NCBI GenBank assembly: GCA_033807775.1
Contig: CM066314.1
Coordinates: 33,343,001-33,407,000 of the forward strand
Length of the DNA: 64,000 bases
Reading direction: 5' to 3'
Source of the DNA: Saussurea involucrata
Taxonomy: Eukaryota > Streptophyta > Magnoliopsida > Asterales > Asteraceae
Shown here: positions 1-11,441 of the stretch, one piece after another
Position numbering within the stretch: position 1 is the stretch's first letter
How the letters are laid out: every line of letters begins with the position of its first letter
Notes under the pieces: generated by a model
Told to the model about the DNA's origin: nothing
What the model saw: the letters and a program-made list of their open reading frames with translations, nothing else
Database searches by the model: none
Position numbers and translations under genes: made by a program

Positions 1-1515
1 CTACTTACTAGGTGTTGGAAATATGGGTTTTACTAAACTTTGGACGCATTTAAATTTATATATATGTGTTATATATAACTAACTTTTAGTAGGTTTATGT
101 TCTTTTATATGAGATCTTCGAAATGATATATAATGCGTCCAAAATAGAGTATGTGTGAAAGAGATATCGATACTCAAAGTTGAGTAAATGGATGAAATTA
201 GCAAAAACCAAATGAAGTAAACAGTAAGTCAATCACAATACTTTAACAAAATAAGTTAATACTAAAAATAACAATTATTTAATGTTACATAAACAACCTA
301 ACTTTGATTTATTTGACAATGCGCATAAATGGACTCCGCCATATGTATGCGAAATGCCTTGGTCTCGGCCTCGGTCTGGTCAGGGTGTACAAATACCACA
401 TCGTTATTTATCAAGATGCTGGCATTACGACATACCCAGACACCGCAATCCGCATTCATCCCGCCCTGCTGGGGTGTATTCTTGGCGAACTTATGGCGAA
501 AGAGCTCTGACCTATCGCGACGCCTCGTGTCCTTGACCCGACAAAAGAAGTCAAATAGCACATCTTTAAAAATTCCCATCTGGTCTTCCAATTGGTCTCT
601 GAAGAGACTGGCACTATCGCTGTCATATATGGTCATGGTCATAGCGTCAAGCTCAAACACTCCGAGCAGCCAATGTTTGGGATGAATGCATATTGGGATG
701 TACACCTGAAATATTACAATATTAGACAACTTAGTTAGCAACAAAACAACTTAAATAAAATAAGAGTAAAACGATTTACATACCACATCGAGGAGAGCCC
801 AAGAAACCCCTTCCACGCCGTTGCATGAGTTGGCCACGGAGGCGGGACCTTGATGGGGGAGCAACAGGTAGGGAAAGAAAATACTATACATTATGGTCCA
901 CCTCGTGTCTGTTCCACGATGTCTTTGCAGCAGCGAGACCCAACAATCGATGTGCTATACATAAAAAATAGATGGTTAGACATGTATTATAAATATATTT
1001 GATTATATGACTATAGTTAAACTTCATACTAACCACATCCTGTAACTCAGACTCCAAAGGGTCATCCGCCAGCAATACTTGGAAAAAGCGGGGGGTGATT
1101 TCCATGCTCAAGTAAGGGACGAATATCATGGGGGAGAGGCGACCAGTCCGACACATCCTCAATATTTCCGATGCCGGTTGAGGCTCCGGTGAAGGGACCT
1201 TTCCATTTTTCTTTCCTCCCTTATTTCCCCCCGCTTTCTTTGCTTGTTTTTTAGCGGCCGGTGGTGTCGTAGATCCTTGTTGGCCAAACGGGTGACGAAA
1301 CCATTGTGAAATTTTATGCGACCGCTTTTGAGGGAGCGGGGTCACCTGTGGTGGTGGATCTACAACATCCATCGAGTCATCGTCAGGCTCCGAGAAGTGC
1401 TCCGAGAAGTGATCCTGGATAATAGGAGACCCCGTCTGAAAATTACGTTACTTAATGTTTTAAGTACAATTTAGGAAATGTTCACAATTAAACCAAAACT
1501 ACCAAAATAACTTAC

Positions 1516-1892
1516 AGTATGCATTTCCGGCCTGTAATAGTCATCGGCCGAACCGCCAAAGATGTTTGTGTATGCCCCCGACATCCCGGCCTGCGTGACA
1601 TTGATCATTAAAATAGTTACAAAATTAGGAACAAACATATAACTATAATGGTTACTCAGTGTCACTTACACTCTCCGGGATAGTAGAATAGGATGTGGCC
1701 ACGAACGGCGTTTGGGACATCCCGGCCCCCGACATCCCGGCCTGCGTGACATTGATCATTAAAATAGTTACAAAATTAGGAACAAACATATAACTATAAT
1801 GGTTACTCAGTGTCACTTACACTCTCCGGGATAGTAGAATAGGATGTGGTGGTGAACGGCGTTAGGGACATCCCGACCCCCGACATCCCGGC
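1516..1892 (-). repeat. 151-bp tandem triplication containing a 72-bp phase-0 exon
   Basis: The motif GACATCCCGGCCTGCG recurs at 1580, 1731 and 1882, a spacing of exactly 151 bp. Each unit contains an acceptor, an exon, a donor and about 79 bp of intron. The two full copies give 24-codon exons (1670-1741 and 1821-1892), encoding AGMSGAGMSQTP... and AGMSGVGMSLTP... and both ending STIPES; the leftmost unit supplies only the start of exon 1516-1590. Since exon length is a multiple of three, the duplication keeps frame. Confidence 0.85.
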
Positions 1893-3519
1893 CTGCGTGA
1901 CATTGATCATTATAAGAGTTACAAACTTAGGAACAAACATATAACTATAATGGTTACTCAATGTCACTTACATTTTCAGGGAATGACGGATAGGATGTGG
2001 TGGCAAACGTCGCCTGTGCCCCCTGTCCGAACGGAGCGGGGATCGGTGTCGTACTCAACAGCTAAAACAAATTTAGAACGTAATATTAATATACAAACTA
2101 AATAAACGTGGCCAACAAATTAAGTTAAACACTAACATTGACAGCGCTAAACTGTCTGTATAATCCCTCCAGAAGCTGTACACGTGACTCTAGTGGCCCG
2201 TGGACGTAGTCCCACAGGTGCTCATGAGAGCCACGATGTGGCTCGTAGGAAGGGGCCGCCTCATATGGATTGTAGGAGGAGGAATGGGGCGGCTGGTAGG
2301 AGGAGGAACGGGCCGGCTGGTAGGAGGAGGAAGGGGGCGGCTGGTATCCACCGGAAGGGGGCCTGTCGTCGTCTTCCTCATCTTCGGAAGTATGGGGACG
2401 TTGAGCCCTTTCCGCCTCTGCGTCAATAAAGGCCACACTGTCTCTGTACCAATCTGTGCCATCTCGTCGACAGTAGGCACAAGGCGATCGAAAGGCAAGA
2501 GTGGCTGCTAAATATATGATAAAACATAAAAGAAATTAATAAGCGGGACTAACGTATGCAAATTATAAACATAGTAAAAGAACTTACATTTCTAGACGCA
2601 TTGAAGAACTGAAACCAAAGCGACCTACTTAGGGTAACACGCTTGTCCCAACGGGTTCCCCTAAGTACTCGATCGTCGCGCTTGACGAAATATCGGATTG
2701 ATGCGGGAAACATCTCCAAGATCCATATCTGGAATTAGACAAGAAGAGCAAGTACGTAAAAAGAAAAGCCAAACAGTTTGTATGTATTATTAACAATTGT
2801 TATACTACGTATCTAACCTTGAAGGCGTATGTAAAACCACAAAGATTCATCTTTGCATGTCGATCAACGCGTCTGGCTATGGCTCGGTGCAGAATAGAGT
2901 AGCAATGTGTCCAGATATGGCTACCCCACGGGTAGCTGTTAAACAGCTCAAGGTCCTCGACGGCCCTAAGGACCGTCTCGGAAGCATACTGGCTATACTC
3001 ACGGCCCAGGAAGCCCATATCCACGATCACCACCAAGCATACACGGACAGCATCGTCGTCGGTTAGGGCACTAAGGCCCTCTTTCATCATGTCCCGGGCT
3101 GCCTTCAGCTTCAAACGAGATGCTGAAATGCCCCAAACCCTAGGAACGAAGGAGCAGTCTTCTAAGGGAGGAAGGGGGGAGCCTCTCCAAAACGTAGTCC
3201 TGTAATTAGACAGAACTCACGACGCCCAAAATGCAATTGAGAGCCGAAGAAATCAAAATGCATCTCCTCCGGCTCAGCGTTGGCGTCCTCGACCTCCAAC
3301 TGTAGAAACATGTGTACTAGCGTAGGGTCACCACCAGAGTAAGACACATCCATCCATGGCCCGAACGGTGTCCCTCTATAGATGGTCTCAAGGGTATCCG
3401 CGCGATCACCTAATCCCCTAAAGAGCGCTCCTAATTCCTCGATGTAGGAAACTTTGCACCTTAGCGTCAAGTCGATGTTAAAGAAATCCTTCTACATAGT
3501 CATTCACAGATGTTATAGT

Positions 3520-4450
3520 TAGTGTTATATATAGATGCTGCGGTTTATTTTATTTTATATAGATGTTGCGGTTTATTTTATTTCAACGTATCATATTGTT
3601 ATATATAGATAAAGTGCGGTGGTATTTTATTTCAACGTATAATAGTGTTATATATAGATAAAGTGTGGTGGTATTTTATTTCAACGTATAATAGTGTTAT
3701 ATATAGATAAAGTGCGGTTTATTTTATTTCAACGTATCATATTGTTATATATAGATAAAGTGCGGTGGTATTTTATTTCAACGTATAATAGTGTTATATA
3801 TAGATAAAGTGCGGTTTATTTTATTTCAACGTATCATATTGTTATATATAGATAAAGTGCGGTGATATTTTATTTCAACGTATAATAGTGTTATATATAG
3901 ATAAAGTGCGGTTTATTTTATTTCAACGTATCATATTGTTATATATAGATAAAGTGCGGTGGTATTTTATTTCAACTTATAATAGTGTTATATATAGATA
4001 AAGTGCGGTTTATTTTATTTCAACGTATCATATTGTTATATATAGATAAAGTGCGGTGGTATTTTATTTCAACGTATAATAGTGTTATATATAGATAAAG
4101 TGCGGTTTATTTTATTTCAACGTATCATATTGTTATATATAGATAAAGTGCGGTGGTATTTTATTTCAACGTATAATAGTGTTATATATAGATAAAGTGC
4201 GGTTTATTTTATTTCAACGTATCATATTGTTATATATAGATAAAGTGCGGTGGTATTTTATTTCAACGTATAATAGTGTTATATATAGATAAAGTGTGGT
4301 GGTATTTTATTTCAACGTATAATAGTGTTATATATAGATAAAGTGCGGTTTATTTTATTTCAACGTATCATATTGTTATATATAGATAAAGTGCGGTGGT
4401 ATTTTATTTCAACTTATAATAGTGTTATATATATAGATAAAGTGCGGTTT
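3520..4450. repeat. Minisatellite in intron 1 of the C48 gene (97-bp dimers of 48/49-bp units)
   Basis: Alternating 49- and 48-bp units sharing GTTATATATAGATAAAGTG and TTATTTCAACGTAT. The two types differ by GCGGTGGTATT versus GCGGTTTATT and by AATAGTG versus CATATTG, giving a 97-bp higher-order unit (for example 3851 to 3948). About nine dimers are present, with two places where the 49-bp type repeats itself. No coding potential. Confidence 0.9.
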
Positions 4451-4990
4451 ATTTTTTATAAAAACACACTCTTAACAATTTTTTTATAAAAAAACTGTTT
4501 TTATAAAAAATTGTTAAGGGTGTGTTTTTATAAAAAAATTGTTAAGAGTGTGTTTTTATAAAAAAAACACATTTTTAACAATTTTTTTATAATAACACAC
4601 TCTTAACAATTTTTTTATAAAAAACACTCTTAACAATTTTTTTATGAAAAAACACACTATAACAACATACACATTATAACATACAAATATCACATTCAAA
4701 CATAAAACCATAAAACTATAACAATTTTTTATAAAAACACACTCTTAACAATTTTTTATAAAAAAACTGTTTTTATAAAAAATTGTTAAGGGTGTGTTTT
4801 TATAAAAAAATTGTTAAGAGTGTGTTTTTATAAAAAAAAACACATTTTTAACAATTTTTTTATAATAACACACTCTTAACAATTTTTTTATAAAAAAACA
4901 CTCTTAACAATTTTTTTATAAAAAAACACACTATAACAACATACACATTATAACATACAAATATCACATTCAAACATAAAACCATACATA
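4451..4990. repeat. Duplicated (273-bp offset) AT-rich inverted-repeat block
   Basis: The 18-bp word ACACTCTTAACAATTTTT and its reverse complement alternate several times, so each copy can fold into nested hairpins around a CTGTTTTTAT loop. The whole block recurs once: AAAACACACTCTTAAC starts at 4461 and again at 4734, 273 bp apart. The remainder to 5109 is AT-rich intron 1 with no feature I recognise. Confidence 0.8.
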
Positions 4991-5225
4991 TCATGTTAAA
5001 CATAGAACATATTCAAACATAAGTTATAAACACTATAACAACCTACAAATCATATATCTTAACTTAAAATAACATACAAAAAATAACAAAAAACATAAGG
5101 AAAACATACCACAGAGGTAATACGAGACATCTTCACAAAACCCGAACGCGTATTCCACACGACAAAATTGAGAGAGTGGGAGAAAATTGAGAGAGTTTGA
5201 TTAAAAATTGAGAGAGTTATTAAAA

Positions 5226-5753
5226 AAATGAGAGTGGCCGGTTTTTGCCCCCCCCTTATATAGTGCGGCCGAAGAACAAATTTAGGGTTTGGTTCGTCAA
5301 AGGGATTTTAGGGTTAACCCTGTGCCGACACGTGGCACTTTTGCCCGCGATCGCGGGGGGTCAAAGAAAGTCAAACGCGGGCAGGGACCAAAACTGCACA
5401 TGCGGGCATTCTTGAGGGGGGAAAGCTGGACCGCAGACATTCTTGAGGGACCAACGTGGGCAAAGTGGGCAAACTTTGGACACGTGTAGCCCGCGATCGC
5501 GGGGGTCAACGAGAGTCAAACGCGGGCAGGGACCAAAACTGCACACGCGGGCATTCTTGAGGGGGGAAAGCTGGACCGCGGGCATTCTTGAGGGACCAAC
5601 GCGGGCAAAGTGGGCAAACTTTGGTGACACGTGGCCTGGAGCCCGCGATCGCGGGCTCTATCGCGGATTTTTAGGGTATTTTTGTAACATGGGAGAGATT
5701 TGGGGTATTTCAGTAAAACATGGTTTGACTTAGGCTATTTTAATTAATTTCCC
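5226..5753. repeat. Right terminal inverted repeat of the first MULE, with internal duplication
   Basis: GC-rich TIR. It contains palindromic CGATCGCGGG blocks near 5347, 5490 and 5641 and an internal direct duplication of about 145 bp (GGGACCAAAACTGCACA at 5385 and 5529). Its outer end matches the left end of the second MULE. Open frames inside it are by-products of the repeat. It probably contains the promoter of the C48 gene that starts at 5130. Confidence 0.8.
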
Positions 5754-6240
5754 ATGATTAAAAGTGAAAATTTTATAAAATAAATAAATAAATAAAAGAA
5801 AATTAAAATGACAAAGAGAAAAGTGATTTGGTTAAGTCACAACGTCTCCAACAACTTCTATAAAATGGAGAAAATTCGAATTTTATTCTGTAAATTACTT
5901 TAAAAGCTTCTTTATATTGTTCTCTAAAATAGAGAAACTTTAAATTTAGAAAAAACTTAAAACTTGGCAAATGAACATAGAAATTATTTTTTATTCATTC
6001 TTGTTAATATGATTGATTTATTATTATGTTTTTTAAATATATTAAAATAATATATTTTAATAATTTAATAGTTGTTTGAAATATACCCGATTCGATTTGG
6101 TTTTTGGTTTTTGGTTTTATCCGATCCATTTTAATAACCAAAGTGAAATATAAAATGGCGAATAATAAAAATCAGAGTGATTGTCGAAGCATTTCAATAG
6201 GCAGGCTCGGTTCCATCTTCTCTGTGCGTGGAGAGAAGCT
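5754..6240. other. Intergenic region and presumed promoter of the PABN gene
   Basis: AT-rich sequence between the MULE end and the ATG of the poly(A)-binding protein gene. I see no gene or recognisable element; a TATA-like motif cannot be singled out among many AT tracts. Confidence 0.4.
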
Positions 6241-9200
6241 ATGGAGGAGGGAGACGTCGATATGGTGGCGGCGGATAACGGTGCTGTAGGGTTTCTGAAC
6301 TCCTAATCTTTACTACTCAATTAATTGTGTCGTAAACTTTTTCTTTTTAGAATCGTTTTTATTATGAAACCCTAATTTATCAATTTCATTAGTCATAACA
6401 TCGACTGAAACTAGGAATTATGAATTTGATGATCCAACAGGAGCTAGACGATATGAAGAAGAGATTGAAGGAGATGGAGGATGAAGCTGCCGCTTTGCGA
6501 GAAATGCAGGCCAAAGTCGAGAAGGAAATGGGTGCTACTGGAACTCAAGGTTTTTGATTATTCTTAAGTTTTTACTATTTTTCTCTTGTTTAGATTCAAA
6601 AGCGTGACGTTAAGAGTACAGCCGATTGCATATGGAATTTAAATTGTTTGGGGCTAAGCTAAACTGTCCTATTGAATATTAATCGGATCTACTAAATCAG
6701 TGCCTTTTTTATATACATTTTTCTGTGAGGGTTAACTTTTGTTTAACCCTACCCGTTTATGTACTGCATACCCGTAATGGAAGAGGGAAAAACCCTAACT
6801 AATGATATCATCATTTGAAGTATGTATGCTCATATTTTTGTTTTCAGTCATATCCGCCTGAGCGGAATAAATAACGAGTGATTCGTTTTCAAACGACTTT
6901 CAGCAACAAAAGTAATATTGTAAGGACGTGTTGGGGACTTGTATATCATCCTTCAATAGGGTCCTATCTAAGATCAACTTCTTTGGTAATTTCAAGTTTC
7001 AACTCACTCACTACTTTCCCACATTTTAATCTTGGCTAATTGTTCTCTAACACTTGTTGCAATTAATAACCCATGTAGCAAGGTGAAATAGTCACATGTA
7101 GAAGTTAAGGTATTCTCTAACAAATGTCGTAAAAAGTAGATAAACAAACTAAAATTTTATTTGTAGATCTTGCTGCCAGACAAAAAATCGACCAAAATGA
7201 GTACTTCTTCGAGGCTGCTACTTTGTAGTCCAGTCTAGTCCCTTTAGCTATAATAATAATGATTTGATCAATGTTGGAAATATTGTCACCAACTCCTGTC
7301 AATTTTGCTTGTACATTTTCTCATTCTCTACGAGTGTTCAACTATAATTCTATAACAAAATCGATGTATAAATATATTATGGCAAAACTTTAGGGAAAAG
7401 ATTAACGATGCTGAAATAAATCCCCCTAACATGCTTGGTTTAGTTTGGTGAATATATTCTTCACTTTTACTTAACTTGTTCTGAATGTGCATCCAGATCC
7501 TGCTACTGCTACAGCAAATCAGGCAAATAGGGAGGAAGTGGATGCTCGATCAGTTTTCGTTGGAAATGTAAGTCTTCTATCTGCCCGTGGTATATATGTA
7601 TAGGACATGGGTTTCTTTTAACATGTTTTACACTGGAATCTGTTTTCTTATCCTATATGTTATTATTTCATTAGCATCAGTTTGATGATGCACCCTTTGA
7701 TTCTCATCTGTGACCTACTTAAAACTTTGTGATTGAAGTTTCTGAATCAGTAGCCACTTTGAAACTAAGAAAAGAAAATTTAAGACAAGTTCAAAGGATC
7801 TGAAAAATTGCTTATTGAAATTCGAATGGACTTGTAAGCTTTATTGCTAGGAATAGTTGACCATTCCAGAGTGTAAAGTGGCTTCTTCTTTATGAAATGA
7901 GAGGGATATTGATGTAACTTATTATGTTATATTTTTAACTTGGTTGAGGGGTATTTGATCTCACGATACTGTAATGGTTAAATTAGATATATTTTGATGC
8001 CCTTATCTTAGAGTTGATAAATAATTCTGACTTCGTTTTCTATGACGACAGGGTTGTGCTTCACGTGCTCTGATTTACTAGGGTCCTTCTGGGGAATCAT
8101 TTTGATAAATATTTAAAGACCATTTATAGAAAAGAAAAGAAAAAAGAAAACAAAAGTGAAAAAATTAATTTGGATTGATAGAAAGAAAAAAAATAAGTAA
8201 AAGAGAGCTGGATGCCCAAAAGATTGTAGTGGTCATTGTGAAAGAAATGAGAAACAGGAAAAAAAGAGTATGCATCATTAGAGCTGTTTAGAGGAAATGT
8301 TAAAAAAAACAAAGAGCGAAAAAATAGGCCAGGAAGAAAAAAAAAGTGATTTCTATATCAAGGTCACAAGCTCTGATTTGAAGCCATCGAAGATTGTTGC
8401 TCTGATGCCCCCTTTGAGTTGGAGCAACTTGCTGTGAAAAAGTGCATCAAGGGTAACTCTGTTCCCTTTTCACTTCTCTACTAAGATGATGAATTTACCA
8501 AGGTATTACGTACAAAAGAATCAAGTTATAACAAATATATACATACTTGTTGCCTCCAAAGAAAAAATATATTAAAAACATAAAAAACTAAAAAAGTATT
8601 GTTTTTATTCCAATATCCATGAAGGAAAATACATCTTCATTGCATGCTTATTTAAAGTTGGTATTCATTTCATTGTATGTTTATTTAAAGTCATCAGATT
8701 CTTGTTGTTTTTGACTTTTTGTTTCATTGCAACCGGCTAACGAGCTGGCATTATTTGTGAACAGGTGGATTATTCTTGTACTCCTGAGGAAGTTCAGCAA
8801 CATTTTCAGGCTTGTGGGACTGTGAATAGGGTCACTATTCGGAGCAACAAGTTTGGGCAACCAAAGGGATATGCTTATGTGGAGTTTGTTGAACCAGAAG
8901 CCGTTCAGGAGGCCATTCTTCTTAATGAATCAGAGCTTCATGGCCGCCAATTGAAGGTGAAATCTTCATTGCCTTCTCGTATATTTTGCACTTTGGCAAT
9001 ATTAAATTAAATGAACGGGAATTAACTTTATTTTGTACTTCCTCCGTTAACGTTATTGCAGGTATCAGCCAAGCGGACCAACATTCCTGGTATGAAGGTG
9101 TTTCGAGCTCGGCGTCCAAGCCCGTATATGGGATATCGGTCCAGGATTCCATACATGGCTGCCCCCTTCTTTGCTCCCTATGGATATGGGTACAATTCAT

Positions 9201-9949
9201 TCTAATGGCACAACACTTGCTTTTTTAATAGCCAAGTAAAGTTTGTAAAACCTATCAAAGGGTCATTGGCCCATCAGTATCCCAAAATAAGCGCCCGCAA
9301 TAGAAATGATATCCAATTCTGGACATGAATAATTATTAAACTTTTTAGTTAACCAAATAACAAGTTTACCCTTAGAGCATTCCAACAGCTATGCTAAAGT
9401 TTTTTCCTAAAATAGAGTAAAAAAAATTGTATCCAACTTCAACAACTATTCTATTTTAGCAACTCTAGTATTAATTATCTTATTAAAATATTCAATTTAT
9501 TTAATCATATTATTAAAATATTCAATATATGGAAAGTTTGGAGAAGAAAAGTTTGCTTTTTGGGGATAATAATTAGTTTTTGGTGGAAACTATCTATTTA
9601 GAGATTTCTCTACATTTAGAGATGTTTACAATCTCTCTCCTTTTTTCTCTATTTTAGCATAGAGGATATCATAGCTGTTGGAGATGCTCTTAATTATTGT
9701 ATATATCTTATCAACTCTTAAGAATTTGTACAATAATTACGGATAGATTTGGAAATATAGTTATCTTTTTTTGAAATGGACACTTATTTTATGACAAATA
9801 TAAATAGAAACGTGGACACGTATTTTGGGATGCAAGGAGTATATAAATATTATTAAAAAAAAGTTTGCAAGACCTGTAATGTTAATTTTGTGAAATGCAG
9901 GAAAATTCCGAGGTTCCGGATGGCAATGCGGTACAGTCCCTATTACTGA
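6241..9949 (+). CDS. PABN: Nuclear polyadenylate-binding protein (PABN/PABPN1 type, one RRM)
   Basis: Binds growing poly(A) tails in the nucleus and, by family knowledge, controls tail length with poly(A) polymerase. Six exons: 6241-6285, 6441-6549, 7497-7567, 8765-8956, 9062-9189, 9901-9949; all GT/AG, lengths sum to 594 bp, giving 197 residues. Residues 16-50 are a charged coiled coil (LDDMKKRLKEMEDEAAALRE), followed by the linker REEVDARS and one RRM with RNP2 VFVGNV (71-76) and RNP1 KGYAYVEF (109-116). The C-terminal tail is Arg/Tyr/Pro-rich (RARRPSPYMGYRSR) and ends RYSPYY, as in plant PABN proteins. The N-terminal acidic region is shorter than in the Arabidopsis homologues. The start is the only ATG giving this frame in exon 1. 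Intron 5 carries a Harbinger MITE. No lesion seen; likely functional. Confidence 0.93.
9375..9689. mobile_element. PIF/Harbinger-type MITE in PABN intron 5
   Basis: Terminal inverted repeats GAGCATTCCAACAGCTATG and CATAGCTGTTGGAGATGCTC, with a TTA target duplication on both sides (9372-9374 and 9690-9692). No coding capacity. It belongs to the GAGCATCTCC-ended group seen several times in this window. Confidence 0.88.
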
Positions 9950-10277
9950 GGTAGGCTATTGGGTAAATTTCTAAGGTATGAATTTACTTTTGGGTTGATT
10001 TGTGTAGTGAAACATATTATGAATGTGAGCCTTAGTTTTTTGAATGTTTCTAAATGCATTCTTCTTCAAGTTCAGGTATGTCTTGAGCTTCTTTTTTACT
10101 TCCTTTACCTTCCATGTTTTGGCTTATTTGTTATGGTTTATGGAAGGTATAAGCGAGAAATAAATGATCGCATAAAAACATTTAGTGGTCGCATACTTAT
10201 ACCCGATGGTTGAGACTTTGGTGTCAAATTTGTTTTTTCATGCCTTTGTCCTGGATTATGTTGGTTAGCGACTTTGG

Positions 10278-10640
10278 GGCCCTTTTCGTTTGCGGATTTG
10301 GAATTGAATTCCATTATGATCCTGTGTTTAGTTTGAAGGAGGGTTGAATTTGAAATTTACAGGATTTTTGCCCCGCCTCTTTCATCAAATATGCGGCAAT
10401 CTCTCCATCATGTTTACATCTTTAGGGAAACAAACAAATTATTTATGAAACAAACATTTACAAAAATTAATTATAAAAGTTATTAAATTACATTTTTATT
10501 AATTGATTACTACAAAACAAGTGTTTTCATATATTTTAAAACCTAAGAAATCTTGTAAAATGTAACTAGTGTTATAGAACTTCTAGATCCCATTGGAAAG
10601 AAATTCATTTCCAAAATCCTGCAAACTAAATTTGATAAAA
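10278..10640. mobile_element. Possible hAT-like MITE downstream of PABN
   Basis: Starts with GGGCCCTTTTCGTTTGCGGA and ends with TCCTGCAAACTAAATTTGA; the inner parts (GGAATTGAATTCC and GGAAAGAAATTCATTTCC) are roughly complementary. No clean target duplication is visible, so this is tentative. Confidence 0.35.
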
Positions 10641-10926
10641 GTATCATCATACAGTTGGCCATTTTTTTTAATAAATAGTTGATTGGGAACAAATGTGAAG
10701 GTATGAGAGGTTTTGTTTGAAATTTGAGCCAAATTGTGATAGGGGATCTACCAGCTATGTTTGATTTTCCTTTTCATGGTTTTGAACTTTGTTAAAAAGT
10801 GGTTTTGATTTGGTTATTGGTTCAAAGTTCAAAAAAATCGTTTTTTTGTTTGTTTGTTTATATTTTTAAAATTAAAACTAAAAGTGATTTTTAGTCGTAT
10901 TTTTTAAACGAAAATGTGAGAATATG

Positions 10927-11426
10927 TGTGACACCTGCATATCTCTCCAAAAGAGCTTTTGAGGATAGAAAAGAGGTTCCACATATGTAGTGTAGAATGT
11001 CTAAGTCTAGCCGGTATGGGACTTTAACATGCCTCTTTCAACGGATGCTATACATATACTTATTGTTCTAGAATGTACCATTCTGTAACATCCCCAGTCC
11101 ACCGTACACGATATTGTCCGCTTTGCGGATATCCTCTGCATAACAGCATGTCGGCACCGCTCACGGTTTTGTTCCTGCCCGCACAGGCATACGCGGGACG
11201 CACCCAGATCGCACCCTGTGAGAGGGGGCTAGACGGGTGAATGGTTAGGAGAGTATAGATTGTCCCTGACTGTCGAGTCCATAGAGTGGTAGAGCTTGGC
11301 TTTGATACCATGTGAGATTATATGGAAACCCTTTTTCAAAAGGGCTCTTGAGGAGAGAAAAGAGGTTCCATCATATATATATATATATATAGTGGAGAAT
11401 TATCTAACCAACGTGGAACTCTAACG
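10927..11426 (-). mobile_element. TRIM (miniature LTR retrotransposon)
   Basis: Two related direct repeats of about 105-115 bp (10927-11029 and 11311-11426) share AGAAAAGAGGTTCCA, and on the minus strand run from (T/C)GTTA to CTCACA or GTCACA. Immediately inside the right copy, on the minus strand, is TGGTATCAAAGCC, a primer-binding site for initiator tRNA-Met. The interior is about 280 bp with no gag or pol. No target duplication is evident, so the element is old. Confidence 0.7.
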
Positions 11427-11441
11427 CAAAATAAATCCTAA

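Larger units (their letters stand above)
298..5130 (-). pseudogene. DUF1985 + Ulp1/C48 cysteine-protease protein, MULE cargo, two frameshifts
   Basis: Leftward multi-exon gene. Exon 1 (5110-5130, ATG then six codons) splices to 2818-3491, then 2588-2728, 2137-2507, 1972-2061, 1821-1892, 1670-1741, 1516-1590, 1034-1435, 784-954 and 298-705; every junction is GT/AG. The second exon has a DUF1985-like block (FFGSQLHFGRREFCLITGLRF; then LELFNSYPWGSHIW). The last two exons form a C48 SUMO-protease-like domain: HW in KHWLLGVFEL, D in YDSDSA, Q and C in QQGGMNADCGVWVC, so the catalytic His-Asp-Cys set is kept. Proline/Ser/Tyr-rich repeats lie in the 2137-2507 exon. Two exons have lengths off by one base: the reading frame shifts near 3175 (C run) and near 2450, making it a pseudogene or reflecting indel errors. 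The promoter should lie in the right TIR. Role in transposition is unproven for the family. Confidence 0.75.
1..5753. mobile_element. MULE (Mutator-like DNA transposon), right part; left end outside window
   Basis: The right terminus reads AATTAATTTCCC and ends at 5753. About 120 bp inward from it matches, in inverted orientation, the left terminus of the MULE at 23077-33016 (shared GGGAAATTAATTAAAATA start, then CCCGCGATCGCGGG-type palindromes), so the two belong to one family. The interior carries a leftward DUF1985/C48-protease gene, a cargo known from several plant MULE lineages (KI-MULE/Kaonashi type). No transposase is visible in this part; it may lie left of base 1. The 9 bases following the end are ATGATTAAA, the predicted target-site duplication, which cannot be verified because the left end is missing. 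Confidence 0.75.

Noticed and set aside
3520..4450. Regularly spaced repeat resembling a CRISPR array
   Set aside because: The units are contiguous tandem repeats with no unique spacers, in a plant intron; it is a minisatellite.
5289..5733. Overlapping open frames on both strands in the MULE TIR
   Set aside because: They follow the internal duplication of the TIR, lack domains and overlap each other; not genes.
8124..8312. Phe/Ser-rich leftward open frame
   Set aside because: It lies inside PABN intron 3 and is low-complexity AT-rich sequence.
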